A stretch of 64,000 nucleotides of DNA from Davidsoniella eucalypti. Its lineage: Eukaryota > Ascomycota > Sordariomycetes > Microascales > Ceratocystidaceae. Location of the stretch: positions 682,001-746,000 of the forward strand of contig RMBW01000004.1 in the NCBI GenBank assembly GCA_004009845.1, in the 5' to 3' direction. Shown here piece by piece: positions 23,531 through 34,054 of the stretch; position 1 is the first letter of the stretch; every line of letters starts with the position of its first letter. A program made the translations under genes and the position numbers. The notes below the pieces were generated by a model, which worked only from the letters and a program-made list of their open reading frames with translations, was not told the DNA's origin and ran no database searches.

Positions 23531-24079
23531 TATAAATAAATGCCCAGTCACCCTCCGACTTGCTCTCAAAACGTTCTCGTTGACAAACCACAGACCATCG
23601 ATTTGCTCTACCCAAACGTCAGTTGTTCCTGCACATCTTGTTCTCTTCACTACAGTGTTCCATTGTGTCTATAAGTCTCTGGAGATTGCCTCACTGTTTT
23701 GAAGACCTTGACTGCTGTAGAGTGTTCTACGTTTTTGTTCCTCCTCTTCTCCTTTCTCTTGTTGGTGATCTTCACTCACCGGTTAGGTACGTTTCCCCTT
23801 CATTTTTCCACCTATTTACCGACCTGATCTGGTTTTGATGAACATCAGTACTAATATGCCACTCCTAACTTAGCTGAAGGCCTCCGAACCTTTCTTTTTG
23901 GCGTCTCTGTAATAGAACGCCATTAAAATATCTTTTACCAGCCTCCTTCGCTCACAGGCTAGGTACGTCTGCCCTGTATTCCTTCGCCTTTTTCCCTTCC
24001 ACTCTTTTACCTCACTAATCTGGCTATGGTGAGAACCATTGCTGACGTGTTACATCTTATTTAGGAATCGGCTGCCAAA
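23531..24079 (+). promoter_or_regulatory. TATA box and intron-containing leader of the GC-rich gene
   Basis: A consensus TATA box (TATAAATA) is at 23531-23538, followed by a pyrimidine-rich transcribed leader. Two likely leader introns are visible: 23787-23873 (AG|GTACGT donor, CTAAC branch, TTAG acceptor) and 23963-24064 (AG|GTACGT donor, GCTGAC branch, TTTAG acceptor). The two donors sit in similar surroundings (CTTC.CTCAC then TAGGTACGT), so the exon-intron unit looks duplicated. The second acceptor lies 15 bases before the ATG. Confidence 0.65.
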
Positions 24080-25165
24080 ATGGTTCGTCCTACAGATCTA
24101 GTCCGTCCTAGAGATTTGGTCTTGGACCCTAACAGTGCCGCAAACCCGGAGTGGTTCCTCGATTTCCTCCCGGTCGGCACTGTCGATCCCAAACTTCTGA
24201 GTGTGAGAAGTGAGACTGTGGCGGCAGTCTCTGGCGGGGCCGCGCAAGCCCTGCCCACGCCCAAGGTGGCTGATGACGCCGCAGCTAGCGAGAAGCCAGC
24301 TGCCTTGGAGGGTGAGTGGGATGTGGAAGACCTGTTCAGGGAGCCTGAAGGCTTTGACTGGACAGCCTTTTTGGCTCCTCCCCATTCCTCTTCCCTTTCC
24401 CCCCTCGTCGCTGCCCCTGCCATTGCTGCTCCAACAGTTGGCGATGCGGTTGAAGCCTTCGTCCCGCTTTGGCTTCCCGCACCTCCCGCACCTCCCGCCG
24501 CGCCTATTAAGGCTGCGGAGGCTGCGGAGGTTGTGGAGACTGTGGAGGCTGTGGAGACGGCTCTGGCTCCAGCAGGCCCCGTGGCTGCTGATGAAACCGA
24601 TGGCTCCACCGGTAGTGAGGAGCCTACGCGCCCGAATGTGGCGGCTCGGACTCGAGTCCGCCGCCCAGTAGCGGCGCGAGTCTTCCGGCCTAGTGCAGTC
24701 ATCGGCCAGCAGGTGGGAAGCACTTCCCCACCTGCTGGGGGGATCTTTTCAGGGGCCCGGGTCTTCATCACCAGGATGACCGGGTTCCTGAAGCACGCGC
24801 CTCTCCCACCCCACGGCCAACTGCCGCTGCGGAGAGACAACGGGGGCCGCTACTTGGAGTGCCCAATCTGCCAAGCGGCATTCGCTGTGCCCCCGAGGGT
24901 CTCGGATGCCGACGCAGCCAAGAGCGTGCGCACCAATGTGCGTAGACACTTCATGAACGTCCATATGGACGCTCGTGTTGCGTGTATCGCGTCCGGTCGT
25001 TGCGCCGACCGGGCCGATAATCTCAAGGCCCTGTGTGCAAAGCACGGATGCGTGCACACAAGGGCCAACGGAATCGTGTCCTCCTACCGCGATCCGGCAG
25101 GCACCGATGTTGCCGCTCACATGAAGGGCGGGTGGGGATCGTTTGTGACCCACTTCTCCTTGTGA
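24080..25165 (+). CDS. GC-rich protein with a C2H2-like zinc finger near its C-terminus, function unknown
   Basis: A 361-residue single-exon ORF. Residues 1 to about 75 include two acidic/hydrophobic stretches and the repeat-like start VRPTDLVRPRDLVL. Residues 80-230 are Ala/Pro/Val-rich. The C-terminal third has a possible zinc finger, CPIC about residues 262-265 with histidines in RRHFMNVH about 30 residues later, then a Cys/His-rich segment (GRCADRADNLKALCAKHGC) and MKGGWGSF. The finger spacing is longer than a classical C2H2. The gene is GC-rich with strong third-position G/C in a block that is otherwise AT-rich, so it may be a recent arrival or a gene under different constraint. A long open frame also exists on the opposite strand, but the TATA box, leader introns and ATG context support this strand. 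Family not recognised; a role in DNA binding is only a guess. Confidence 0.65.
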   Translation: MVRPTDLVRPRDLVLDPNSAANPEWFLDFLPVGTVDPKLLSVRSETVAAVSGGAAQALPTPKVADDAAASEKPAALEGEWDVEDLFREPEGFDWTAFLAPPHSSSLSPLVAAPAIAAPTVGDAVEAFVPLWLPAPPAPPAAPIKAAEAAEVVETVEAVETALAPAGPVAADETDGSTGSEEPTRPNVAARTRVRRPVAARVFRPSAVIGQQVGSTSPPAGGIFSGARVFITRMTGFLKHAPLPPHGQLPLRRDNGGRYLECPICQAAFAVPPRVSDADAAKSVRTNVRRHFMNVHMDARVACIASGRCADRADNLKALCAKHGCVHTRANGIVSSYRDPAGTDVAAHMKGGWGSFVTHFSL

Positions 25166-26179
25166 GCGCCAACTTTGGTGCTCGGGACGTGATCTGGACC
25201 CATGGTCATGGGTACTGGGCATCTACAGCTCGAAGACTGCTATACTGCTTAGATCCTTGGCCATCGCCGGTGTAGATCATCCCCGGAGGACACATTCCTG
25301 TGCGTGTGTGCCATTGCTACCGAAGCATGGCACATTTGGGTATCTTTGGGCTGGAGTTTTGGGTTTGGCGTTTTGGTTTAGCGTTCTGGTTTAGCGTTCT
25401 GGTTTTTTGTTATATTTTTTGCATTTTTTTACTGCATTCATGGGCTGTGGCACAACAGAAATACACACCCACAATTGATTATTTTCCTTTCTTTCTTCCA
25501 CAATACTTCTATCTCTCTCTCTCGGCAATGTGAAATGTGAAATGATTCAAGAAATTTCATCCAAATGCAAATACAACATCATTTCAATAAGTTGGCACAC
25601 TAAATTATGAAATAATGTCCTTCTAGAAATAAACAGTAAATTAGTCTAGTACCTCAAACGCACAAAACTGAGCAACTGTTTACATGTCACGATACTTGCC
25701 GACCTCAGCAACTTTAGAGTCGTTACCTACATAACGAACAACACTATAGTTTTGTGTCATAGTTTTCTTCTCCTAATTTATCGTACTGTCTTATTCACTT
25801 ACAAACACTTCTACATAACAACAACTGACGTTTTACTGACCCAGAAGATATGCAGCAGAATAATTGGTGCCACGACTCTAGTTAGTTATTCCAGAAATGC
25901 CAGTTTCCACATGCACTATAATATCTGACTACAGACCAACAAACCCATAATTAACTTATTAGATCTTGAATCTGAGACACAAGTATGTTCAAAGATATCT
26001 CTATGGGTATGTACAACATGCTTCGACTATAACAGAAAAATGAGTGTAGGGAGGGGTCTCTTTATTCATTATCAGACTGTCATCATGTTTTCCTTGTGGA
26101 GACTTCACGTAACACAGAACTGAAGTGCCAAATAACGATCTATATATCCCTTCGAATGTCTCAACCAATAGTCAAGGTA
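25166..26179. other. 3' flank of the GC-rich gene, AT-rich
   Basis: A T-rich 3' region containing a twice-repeated TTTAGCGTTCTGG motif (about 25378-25402) follows the stop. No further gene is supportable before the LINE remnant. Confidence 0.4.
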
Positions 26180-27980
26180 CACACATATATTCGGTAAAAA
26201 CTTCATTGTGCGACCGAGGAATGTGAAAAATCGAGTGTTGGATCGCTTCAAGTTTGATCCCGAGAATTGCGGTCCCGTGTCGGGACCGTTGGTTTTGTGA
26301 GGTCTTTGCAACACGGGAGCTGATCAGAGGGCATCTCTGCACCACGGAGGTTCGAACAGATCTGGACTGTGGGAGTGACCACGAAATACTCCTTACAACA
26401 GTGGCTGGTACACTTCCCCAAACATCTATTCCTGCTGTGAGATACAGGATGGACAAGGTAGACAAGGAGCTCTTCCTTAAAGCTTGCGAAAAAGAATCTG
26501 CCAACCTCACATCTGGACAGCTGTCAACTCCGGAGCGGCTGGACGAAGAAGCTCGAAGGATCACTCAAGCACTGGTCCGAGTTCTTGATGAGTCAACCCC
26601 AAAGACTGCCAGTAGAGGCGTTGGGAAGCGCTGGTGGAACGATGCCTGTAAAGTCACAATCCAAGAGGCACGACGAGCGAAAGTTGCTTGGAAAACGGAC
26701 TGAACAACTCTATCCTTCGAGCTGTACAAGGCCAAGCGCAAAGCCTTTCGCCGAGAGGTACGAAAAGCTAGGCAGGAAATGTAGCAACGGAACATCGAAG
26801 CCATCAATGAGCCAGGAGATGTGTTCAAGGCATTGAATTGGACTCATGGCAGAGCATCATACAGCATACCACCTCTGACTTCAAACAGTGGGACAGCGCC
26901 TACATCTAAGGAAAAGGCGTTGCTCCTCTTGGACACACAAACCCAAGCAGAGGAGGCAGAAGAAGAAGTTTCACGCAGGGGAGAAACCCAAGTAGCTAGG
27001 CCCACACGAGAACTGGAGGAGCTGACTGAATCGGAAGTCAGAAACGCTATCTTCAAACCGGAAAACACAGCCCTTGGGCGAGACAGCATCCCCAACAGCG
27101 CCTGGAAGTTGGCATGGAATGTCTTAGGGTCAAAAGTGACAGCACTTTTCCGAGTCTGTCTGGAAGTTGGCTGGCACCCCAAGGTCTTCAAAACGGCCTG
27201 CCTGGGGGTCATACCAAAGCCAGGCCGTGACAAATCGCTCCCAAGAAGCTACAAACTGATCTCACTTTTCTCAACTCTGGGAAAGGGACTCTGAGATAAT
27301 TGTAGTGAGAAGACTGGTGGCACAAGCCATTGAACTAGAGATCATCCCCCACACATATGCTAACGCAGAGTACCAAGAATGGCAGCTACGGACCTCGCAC
27401 TGTTGCTGACAGACAAGATTAAGGGACAATCCAAGCATGGAGAGATAACCTCTTTTGTCACCTACGACATTAAGGGTGCCTTCGATGCCATGAAATGGGT
27501 AAGCTAGTCCAAAGGCTCAGCAATCAAGGCTGTCCAACGTCAATAGTCAAATGGGTGGAATCTTTTCACTGTCCCATCAACGGAAGGAACCTTTCCATCC
27601 CCAGAAATCAGAGACCACTCCGGATTATCTTTGACAAAAAGCTATTTCGGAAAGAGAGCTCCTGCAAGTATCTTGCCAAGAGACTGGAGGTGAAATGGTG
27701 GCACTACAGAGCCCACTAGAGAAGAAGTCCTATCAGCGCGAGTACAGCGGAGAGGGGAAGTGACTGAGGAGGATTTAGTATGGTTTTTGTTTCTGTTTTC
27801 CTTGTTTTATTTGCCTTGGCTACTAGTTCTTCGGGGCTTGGGGACGGTGTCGTCCCGCACATACAAAGCTATTGAGTTTGTCGAGCTCCGGACTTTGAAT
27901 ATCTGTCCGGCAACCAATCCATCGTCGTATGATCTTGGTGATTTAGGTAGACGTTAAATATAATCAAATCAAGCCAAATC
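26180..27980 (+). mobile_element. LINE remnant, plus strand (endonuclease end, reverse transcriptase start, 3' tail)
   Basis: Plus-strand frames give the C-terminal end of an apurinic-type endonuclease (DLDCGSDHEILLTTV), a linker (GKRWWNDACK, ARRAKVAWK), then a reverse transcriptase N-terminal part (NTALGRDSIPNSAWKL, VIPKPGRDKSLPRSYKLISL). After about 27300 the catalytic core is scrambled by stops and deletions (YDIKGAFDAMK-like remains near 27460-27490). The copy ends with an untranslated region and a tail containing GTTAAATATAATCAAATCAA at 27953-27972. It differs from the minus-strand LINE at 7-13 kb, so a second LINE lineage is present. Dead. Confidence 0.85.
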
Positions 27981-27984
27981 AAAT

Positions 27985-28165
27985 GGATTTTCGAGCCCAG
28001 TCCAACAAGTCCCGATTTTTCTAGCCCGGTATATCTTATCCACTTCCGTATCCCGTTCGGGTTCGGCCTTGCCCTCCCGGGTCTCTATAGGACGCCTTCA
28101 TTGTTGATGTTGTTGTTATATTTATCAGTATGACGCTTTAGCCAACTGAGCTAAGCGAGCCGTCG
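27985..28165 (-). repeat. tRNA-like SINE candidate
   Basis: On the minus strand, starting near 28162, the sequence GCTCGCTTAGCTCAGTTGGC continues CTAAAGCGTCATACTGATAA, an excellent tRNA-Ile-like 5' half with pol III A box. The expected anticodon stem and T arm do not follow; instead there is a GTT/GAT-rich body and a B-box-like GGCTCGAAAATCC near 28005-27990. It abuts the tail of the plus-strand LINE. This is best read as a tRNA-derived SINE or broken tRNA, not a working tRNA gene. Confidence 0.5.
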
Positions 28166-29114
28166 TTGTTGTTGTTAAAAATTTACTTGGGGTTTTTTTT
28201 ATCGCTAGTGGTCTTCTAGCTCTGATAGGCATTGTCAGATTTATTGTCAAGTTTTCAACCTAAGGAAGTGGCCCTTTCCGACATTGCCTGTACTGTGACT
28301 ATTGTATTAATGATGTCTATTGATCACTAGAGAAGTTGCTTTGGAAGAGTTTTGGTTGCTGATGTAGACGAAGCTATTCTTTTTGTATCAAGCTTCACGT
28401 AAACTATACGACACTCTCCTAAATGAAACTTTACTGCACCATTTGATACTATGATTATTGGTATGTAGGAATGATGGATTTACAAATAGTCCAAAACTGA
28501 GAGATTTCTTGAAATTTGCTTCATCTTAGACGCTGAATACTATCGTTCTCAAGGAAATCTCTATCTGCTTGCGTAAAAAGCCGGCATAAGGCCAAACTAT
28601 TGCATGATAGACCTTTGAGATAAGCATACTTCCGTTCGACAAAAACGTAATATAGCTAGTTCAATATACTCTATTAAGGATTTTCACTAATACACTCTCA
28701 TAGGACTTTTTCTTGCTAGTTAGAAATTCAAAGCCGTTATAGGCTGAGACATGGTAAGTTGAGCAATGAGTATATGCTTCTCCTTTGCTTGATTCCTCAT
28801 ATTATTTTGCGTATATTGCCATGGAGCGTGATATTATATTCCTGTAGTATCTTATCCTATACTTCGGAACCAAGATACTATGTTTCTTGTTAAAAAGGTA
28901 CATATGGCAATAAATTTAACGGCTGCCTTCTCGAGTATTTTTGAATAGTTGTGTATAAGTGCTCATTTGATGTTAAAAGAAAATGCGTACAAATATTTTG
29001 GTGAGGGTGGCAAACTCCACTTACAACTTCAACTAGTTAAAGTCTGGGAGACAAGTCCTAATAAATTATGACTTCATATAGGACTCTTTCTTAGGACTTT
29101 TCTCGGAATTCTTT
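28166..29114. other. AT-rich upstream region of the secreted-protein gene
   Basis: No gene is supportable. The sequence is AT-rich and carries no clear transposon coding part. Confidence 0.35.
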
Positions 29115-29128
29115 GAGTATAAGAAGAC
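29115..29128 (+). promoter_or_regulatory. TATA element of the 672-residue secreted-protein gene
   Basis: GAGTATAAGAAGAC, followed by a CT-rich leader with repeated CACAACTACC(T/C)TC units, about 370 bases before the ATG. The identical 14 bases occur at 50689-50702 in front of the other secreted-protein gene. Confidence 0.55.
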
Positions 29129-29486
29129 GGTCTTTCTCCCCATCTAGGTGGTTTCTCCTTTCTCAAACTTCTTCCTCAACAACAACTTTTGGTTCACTTG
29201 GCTAATACCATCCGAGCAATTAACACAACTACCCTCACACTACTACTTTCACACAATTACCAATCAACACAACTACCTTCTCACTACTTCTTAAGTAGTA
29301 TTAAAAGCTTCTTACAGTGAGTATTTGAATTCACTTTCATAATCTATCATCTCTTATCATCACTGCCTTCTACCATCATAACACCGCCAATCATTTGCCC
29401 TTTCCCTCACCTTTTCATTTATTCATATTAAAGCACTGTTACTAACAATTCATAGCCTCATCTACAATATTTATATAGCAGTTGCA

Positions 29487-31505
29487 ATGCACGTTAGAGC
29501 TCTAATAGTGGCAACAGTTGCCTGGACACTATTTGTCCAGGCAGTTGTTGCATCTGCCACAAATGGCACCTACACTTGGGCTTCTGCCCACTCACTCAAT
29601 GAGGCTTCAGCCTCTTTGCTTTGGAGCTCGAGTTCCACTGCTTTTGCACTCCCGGTGTCAACCATGGAGCCTGTGCTTGCCCAGAAGGCTTCAAACTCCT
29701 CGTCCTCGCTTACCTCGGTCTCCGTTTCCTCCGACATGGCCTCTCTAGAGACAAATGACTCTACGGTTGTGCAGTTGTTTACGTTTATGCCGCACGTGTC
29801 TTTACATGACCGTACCGGCAATAACGCTTTCAATGTCCACTCCGCGGACGTATTTGCTTACGGATCCGAAGACTCTGTAGCGTCTCTCTTCGCGTACTCC
29901 GGTACGCCGCTCATTAACCTTGACCAGGTTTCTGAGCACCTACTTGCCATCAGCTTCGATGGAGCTGATAAACTCGCCATTGAGTTTACTACTATCGATG
30001 CTGCCACCACTGCTCTGGATGTGTGGGCATCTGCCTTGGCTTCCGCCTCTCAGGGCAGCGTCATGGTGATGACGCCAATTGGTTCTGTTGACTCACAGAA
30101 CCATGGATGGTTCGGCATCTGGGGCATCACTGCCCGAGCAAATACCATGATAGTGTTGGATGTCACTCCCAACACAATCAATGATCTCGAGGATTGGAAT
30201 GTTATGACTGACACGGCAGATGACTTCCAAAATGTCACTGATCCTCTAATGATCGAATTGGTCTCGGCGTCGGTAGATGATACCACGCCTTGGAAGTCAA
30301 AGTACATGTTCTTTGACTTCCAGCACAACAGTGGAATCACATACAGTGATTCCCATCTGGATTTGGGCCTCAAGTGCTCATCGTGTGATGTGTCTGGGGC
30401 CATCGGCTTTAGCTACCGGGCTGGAAAGCGTCATGGTGGAGATTTCAAAATCTCTACCAAGGGTGTAGTTGCTCAGACGTTGCTGAGACTATATGTCACT
30501 GGACATGCTGTCCAGGGTCTTACGGGCTCTCAGCAACTACTGGCCTTACCACCAGTGACTTTCCAGGTGCCGGATATTGGCTCTGTATCTCTATCCCTCA
30601 GTGATAGTATTGGTTACACGGTATCCGATATCCAGGCGTACGCTCGCCTTGACTTTGGAGGCAAGATGACGGTCTCTGATGAGAATCGTCTCCTAGCCCA
30701 CACTGAGCGACGCGTCTGGAAGAGCCGTGTTGGTGCGAATATCGAGGCACCTGTCTTCTCATTATACAAGCCCACAGTGTCTGGTGGTTTGTATGGTGAA
30801 GTATCTGTCTACCATGCAATCCATGCCGATGTGACATTCGAATCATTGTTCATTGATGCCTCTGTATCCGCTACTATGGACTGGAAGTTCCCCCAGTTCC
30901 ATCTAACGGCTGCAGCTTCATATGACGATGCTTGTGGATTGTGTGGTGGGGGGAAGTTTGGACTTTCTGGGGATCTTGACTTGGACAGTGTCATGACTGT
31001 CGGTCTCAAGCCAAGAATCTTTGGTATGGACCTATCTTGGCTATCGTTCACCCAGTCTACTACGACTAAGGTGATTGACCTGTTGGACTTCTGTGTGGCA
31101 TCCGGTCCTGAGTGCAAGAGTAGATGGTTTGACCTCAACCCTAGTCACTGGCACTCAAGATCCTTCCGTAAAAAGGATGCTCACAAGCTGTTCCGGGACT
31201 CCGACTTGACGATAACTCATGGCATTGAGTTGCCATTTGAGGCCGAGGATATGCCTTCGGATGTTGCGGACGATCTCTTCGACATGCTGGAAGATGATCG
31301 GACCCAATGGTCCAAGGCGTCCTCGGGTGCCATGGTCGGCCGTCTGGTCGACATGGTTGCCAAGCGGGAGTGGCTCCGCGGCACGGTCAAGGAGCCCTTT
31401 AACCCAGTCAAGGATGACTGGACTTTGTCCACTTCCCAGAAGGCCGAGATGTTCCGCCAACATCCGGAGTATAAAGAGGAATTTGATGAATGGGAGCTTG
31501 AGTAA
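29487..31505 (+). CDS. Secreted protein of 672 residues, family uncertain (DUF7029/DUF7223-like)
   Basis: Intact single-exon ORF with a signal peptide (about residues 1-24) and Asn-X-Thr/Ser sites just after it. Residues 25-350 are Ser/Ala/Thr-rich then beta-strand-like; the pair LKCSSCDVSGAIGF and the repeated VPDIGSVSLSLS-type strands recall large fungal secreted proteins with DUF7029/DUF7223 domains. Other Cys pairs: ACGLCGGGKFG and DFCVASGPECKSRW. The last about 100 residues are hydrophilic and Asp/Glu/Trp-rich, ending EYKEEFDEWELE, with no GPI signal or membrane anchor. A paralogue at 8622-9170 plus 11323-11391 has been broken up in a LINE. Coding quality contrasts with the AT-rich surroundings, so it is probably under selection. 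Extracellular location is well supported; function is not known, and the DUF assignment is from memory of the pattern. Confidence 0.8.
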   Translation: MHVRALIVATVAWTLFVQAVVASATNGTYTWASAHSLNEASASLLWSSSSTAFALPVSTMEPVLAQKASNSSSSLTSVSVSSDMASLETNDSTVVQLFTFMPHVSLHDRTGNNAFNVHSADVFAYGSEDSVASLFAYSGTPLINLDQVSEHLLAISFDGADKLAIEFTTIDAATTALDVWASALASASQGSVMVMTPIGSVDSQNHGWFGIWGITARANTMIVLDVTPNTINDLEDWNVMTDTADDFQNVTDPLMIELVSASVDDTTPWKSKYMFFDFQHNSGITYSDSHLDLGLKCSSCDVSGAIGFSYRAGKRHGGDFKISTKGVVAQTLLRLYVTGHAVQGLTGSQQLLALPPVTFQVPDIGSVSLSLSDSIGYTVSDIQAYARLDFGGKMTVSDENRLLAHTERRVWKSRVGANIEAPVFSLYKPTVSGGLYGEVSVYHAIHADVTFESLFIDASVSATMDWKFPQFHLTAAASYDDACGLCGGGKFGLSGDLDLDSVMTVGLKPRIFGMDLSWLSFTQSTTTKVIDLLDFCVASGPECKSRWFDLNPSHWHSRSFRKKDAHKLFRDSDLTITHGIELPFEAEDMPSDVADDLFDMLEDDRTQWSKASSGAMVGRLVDMVAKREWLRGTVKEPFNPVKDDWTLSTSQKAEMFRQHPEYKEEFDEWELE

Positions 31506-32753
31506 GCTCGCCCTCATTATCATGTTCCATATAGAGTGGTTTAATGTTTGTTGTACCTGTTCGTGTCCCTGTTTGTTGTGCTTTATTTAGTTTGATTTCT
31601 TTCACTATATTAATGTTTTAATGAAGTATTATCTAAAAGCTCCCCTGTACAACTATGTGATTATTGAATGAATGAACAGCCTTTCAAATGTGATTCTATA
31701 TAAAGCCAAAGTTACACTTTCTTCCAATATCTCTTTTTTAAAAATCAATGGCTGATAAATGGACAGCTTCCATATATTGAGTACCAAAGAAGACCGTAAA
31801 TATACCAAGCTCTCGCCATAGTATGCCATGGTACTCCGGCGAGAAGCCTATTGCACCGGAGTGCGAGCCGAGAAAGCACCTTGGGATTCGCTTTGAAACA
31901 AAGACTGTCTACAAGGCGGACTGGTTTAAAGATGTCGACTGGACAGGTTATCATCGGTGCACTGCCCTAACCTCGGCTTACTTTCAATGACTTGAGTCAA
32001 GAATACCGTACGTACAAACTGTGTAAGGGCGTGGATATCAATGACGAAACTCATAAAAAGCTACACTGACTTGAGACGAGACACCTTCTTCTTAGGTCTT
32101 CCTCTACCCTTTTCAAAAGCATCTGGCTCAACGACTTTTAGAAGAGGGTCTTTTAAAGCAGCATCTTTGTCAAGCCAATAGAAAGGGACAATTTCGTCTT
32201 TCCTTGGAGTCTCTTTTCCTCGCATCTCATGTTGCAAAGGTGTGTTAAGGCTTGGTTTTTTCTTTTTCTAAGGGGTGTCAAATATGGAAATCCGTGTAAG
32301 CTTGTTTTCTCTCATCGTAGCTGGAGTCAAAAGTCTTAGTACCCGGAGTCTGGCCTATGTATATATATATGTCTTGATATTAAGATACTAGACTTCAATT
32401 TAAACTCAGAATAGATTAACAAAAAGCTAACTACATTTTCTAAGTAACATTAATAAACTTCTATCAACAGACATTGAATAAAATAAACAATTTCAACTGG
32501 ATTACTATTTCTGCAACTCTTCTGAACTTCTGTCTTACACGCCTGCATTTCTGTTCATATGCTACTCTTCGGTTTGGCTTTTTCCTTTTGTTTTTATCTT
32601 TTTTATTGCTCAGTAATACAGAGGAGGTTTACAGCCTATTTTGGTATCAAAGTAAGGATCATAGCTAAATTTTGTGACTTTAGTGACTTACCTTGCATTT
32701 TTCATACTATTGCTATGAAGTTCAAGATATGCAGCGATTGATACGCAAAAGAC
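31506..32753. other. 3' flank and AT-rich DNA
   Basis: The terminator region of the secreted-protein gene is followed by AT-rich sequence with only short domain-free frames. Nothing else is supportable until the repeated LINE fragment begins near 32754. Confidence 0.35.
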
Positions 32754-32902
32754 ATCCTTTCACAGTTTGTATATTCAGTCAAGTAGTCTGAAGTCATGAG
32801 GATCGATACCTTTTCTTGTGGGTGTGTCTATGAAAGAAGAGCACCTACACAAGCTGATGGATCAAGACAGACTAATGATATCAAGACTGGAAGCCGAGTT
32901 CA
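32754..32902 (+). mobile_element. LINE fragment adjoining the right repeated element
   Basis: Plus-strand copy of part of the LINE stretch found at 18012-18252 and 36250-36490 (minus strand in both). As in the left copy, it stops at GAGTTCA and the 2.75-kb element follows directly, so the LINE-element junction was duplicated together with the element. Confidence 0.65.
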
Positions 32903-33237
32903 TGGACTAAACTTTGTACCAATGCTGGATTTCATATGTGCCATAGACCATTCACATAGGAGAAGTTTATAAGATATAAGTACATATTCATCTGTTAAGC
33001 AGTAAGGCGTATGACCATAATCACAAAGAAGAAGCCATGAAAAGTAATAAGCGATCAAAGAACCACTGCGGGTTTTTCGTACAGACCTAAATTTGACCAA
33101 GGTATAAAATAAAATATCATGTTACAAAATAATAGTGTAGCTGGTGCTCATTATGTTTATCATAAGTATGAACCGAGCGTCATCTCATCGTGTTGCCATT
33201 GACGAAATCTTCATTATTTTTTAATTAGATTGCGTTC

Positions 33238-33471
33238 TTGTTGAACTATAAAAGATACAGCCTCAGGAGATTCATGGAGGGGAGGATGTACTTTCCGCCC
33301 CGGGCTGCTCGGGCCCAGCAAACTCTAGAAAAACTTGAGGCTTCTAGTGTGACCAGCATTGGATTAATCATTGTTATTTGTGTATTACATATAGTATATA
33401 TGGCCATAGCTTTTCAGTTAGATAAGGTATCAACCTTCACCGTCGGCATTAGCAGCTGGCTGTTTTACTAA
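33238..33471 (+). other. ORF with membrane segment inside the repeated element, right copy
   Basis: Counterpart of 17402-17605. The open frame carries YKRYSLRRFMEGRMYF, PRAARAQQTLEKLEASS, one hydrophobic span (SIGLIIVICVLHIVYMAIAF) and a short tail with SSWLFY. It has three residues more than the left copy, with the frame kept. The frame opens with a TTG codon, so a start is not evident; it may be an exon or a relic. Confidence 0.35.
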
Positions 33472-33928
33472 AAATACAAACAAGTATAACAAACAACGTT
33501 GAGGTCCAAGCAGACACTGCAAAGATGGAGACAACAAGGTAGCTAAATACTATACTGTATTTGACATTATTGACCTAGAGGAACCCTTATCTGTATTTTT
33601 GAATATGGAAGCTATGGAATTCTTTATTCTTTGCTCTCTTATCATATCGGATTTTTTCTCTAGAGCATATTAAGTACACAAGTAGTTTATATTGAGTTTG
33701 AATATATGCTACATAGTTTCACCGTTTAATGTATTGGTTTTCTATACTTCATTATATGATGTGGCCTCATGTAATTAGTAGGTTAAAACAAAGAGGCAAT
33801 AAATAGTGAAATATCACTAGTTATTGTTTAGGCACTTAATTACATTATGCCCTGAGCTTTCAAATGGAGGACCAAGTAGTTCTAGAAAACCTGGAAAAAA
33901 CAGACCTGCCAAAAACGGTCACTTATAG

Positions 33929-34054
33929 TGTTATAGTCCAAGCTTGGCATTGAAACCTCGGCCTCCAAAGTATTTCATTGGCCGAGACAAGGAAAACTCG
34001 GTGAAGGTGTCGAGAATGGATGCGGACAAGCCAATGAAGCGTAAGAAGGAATAA
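33929..34054 (+). other. Lys-rich ORF end within the repeated element
   Basis: A 41-codon open stretch ending in TAA reads LKPRPPKYFIGRDKENSVKV, then SRMDADKPMKRKKE. It is identical in sense in the left copy (about 16875-16995, minus strand). The (P/R)PK.F.I....SV.VSR pattern weakly resembles the C-terminal end of Ty3/Gypsy integrases. No catalytic integrase core is visible, so this is at most a relic. Confidence 0.25.

Noticed and set aside
24061..24840. 259-codon open frame antisense to the GC-rich gene
   Set aside because: It is explained by the high GC content of the plus-strand gene. It has no promoter or intron signals on its strand and is rich in Ala/Ser/Gly without a domain.
28120..28165. 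Functional tRNA-Ile gene on the minus strand
   Set aside because: The 5' half is tRNA-like, but the anticodon stem does not pair and the T arm is missing.
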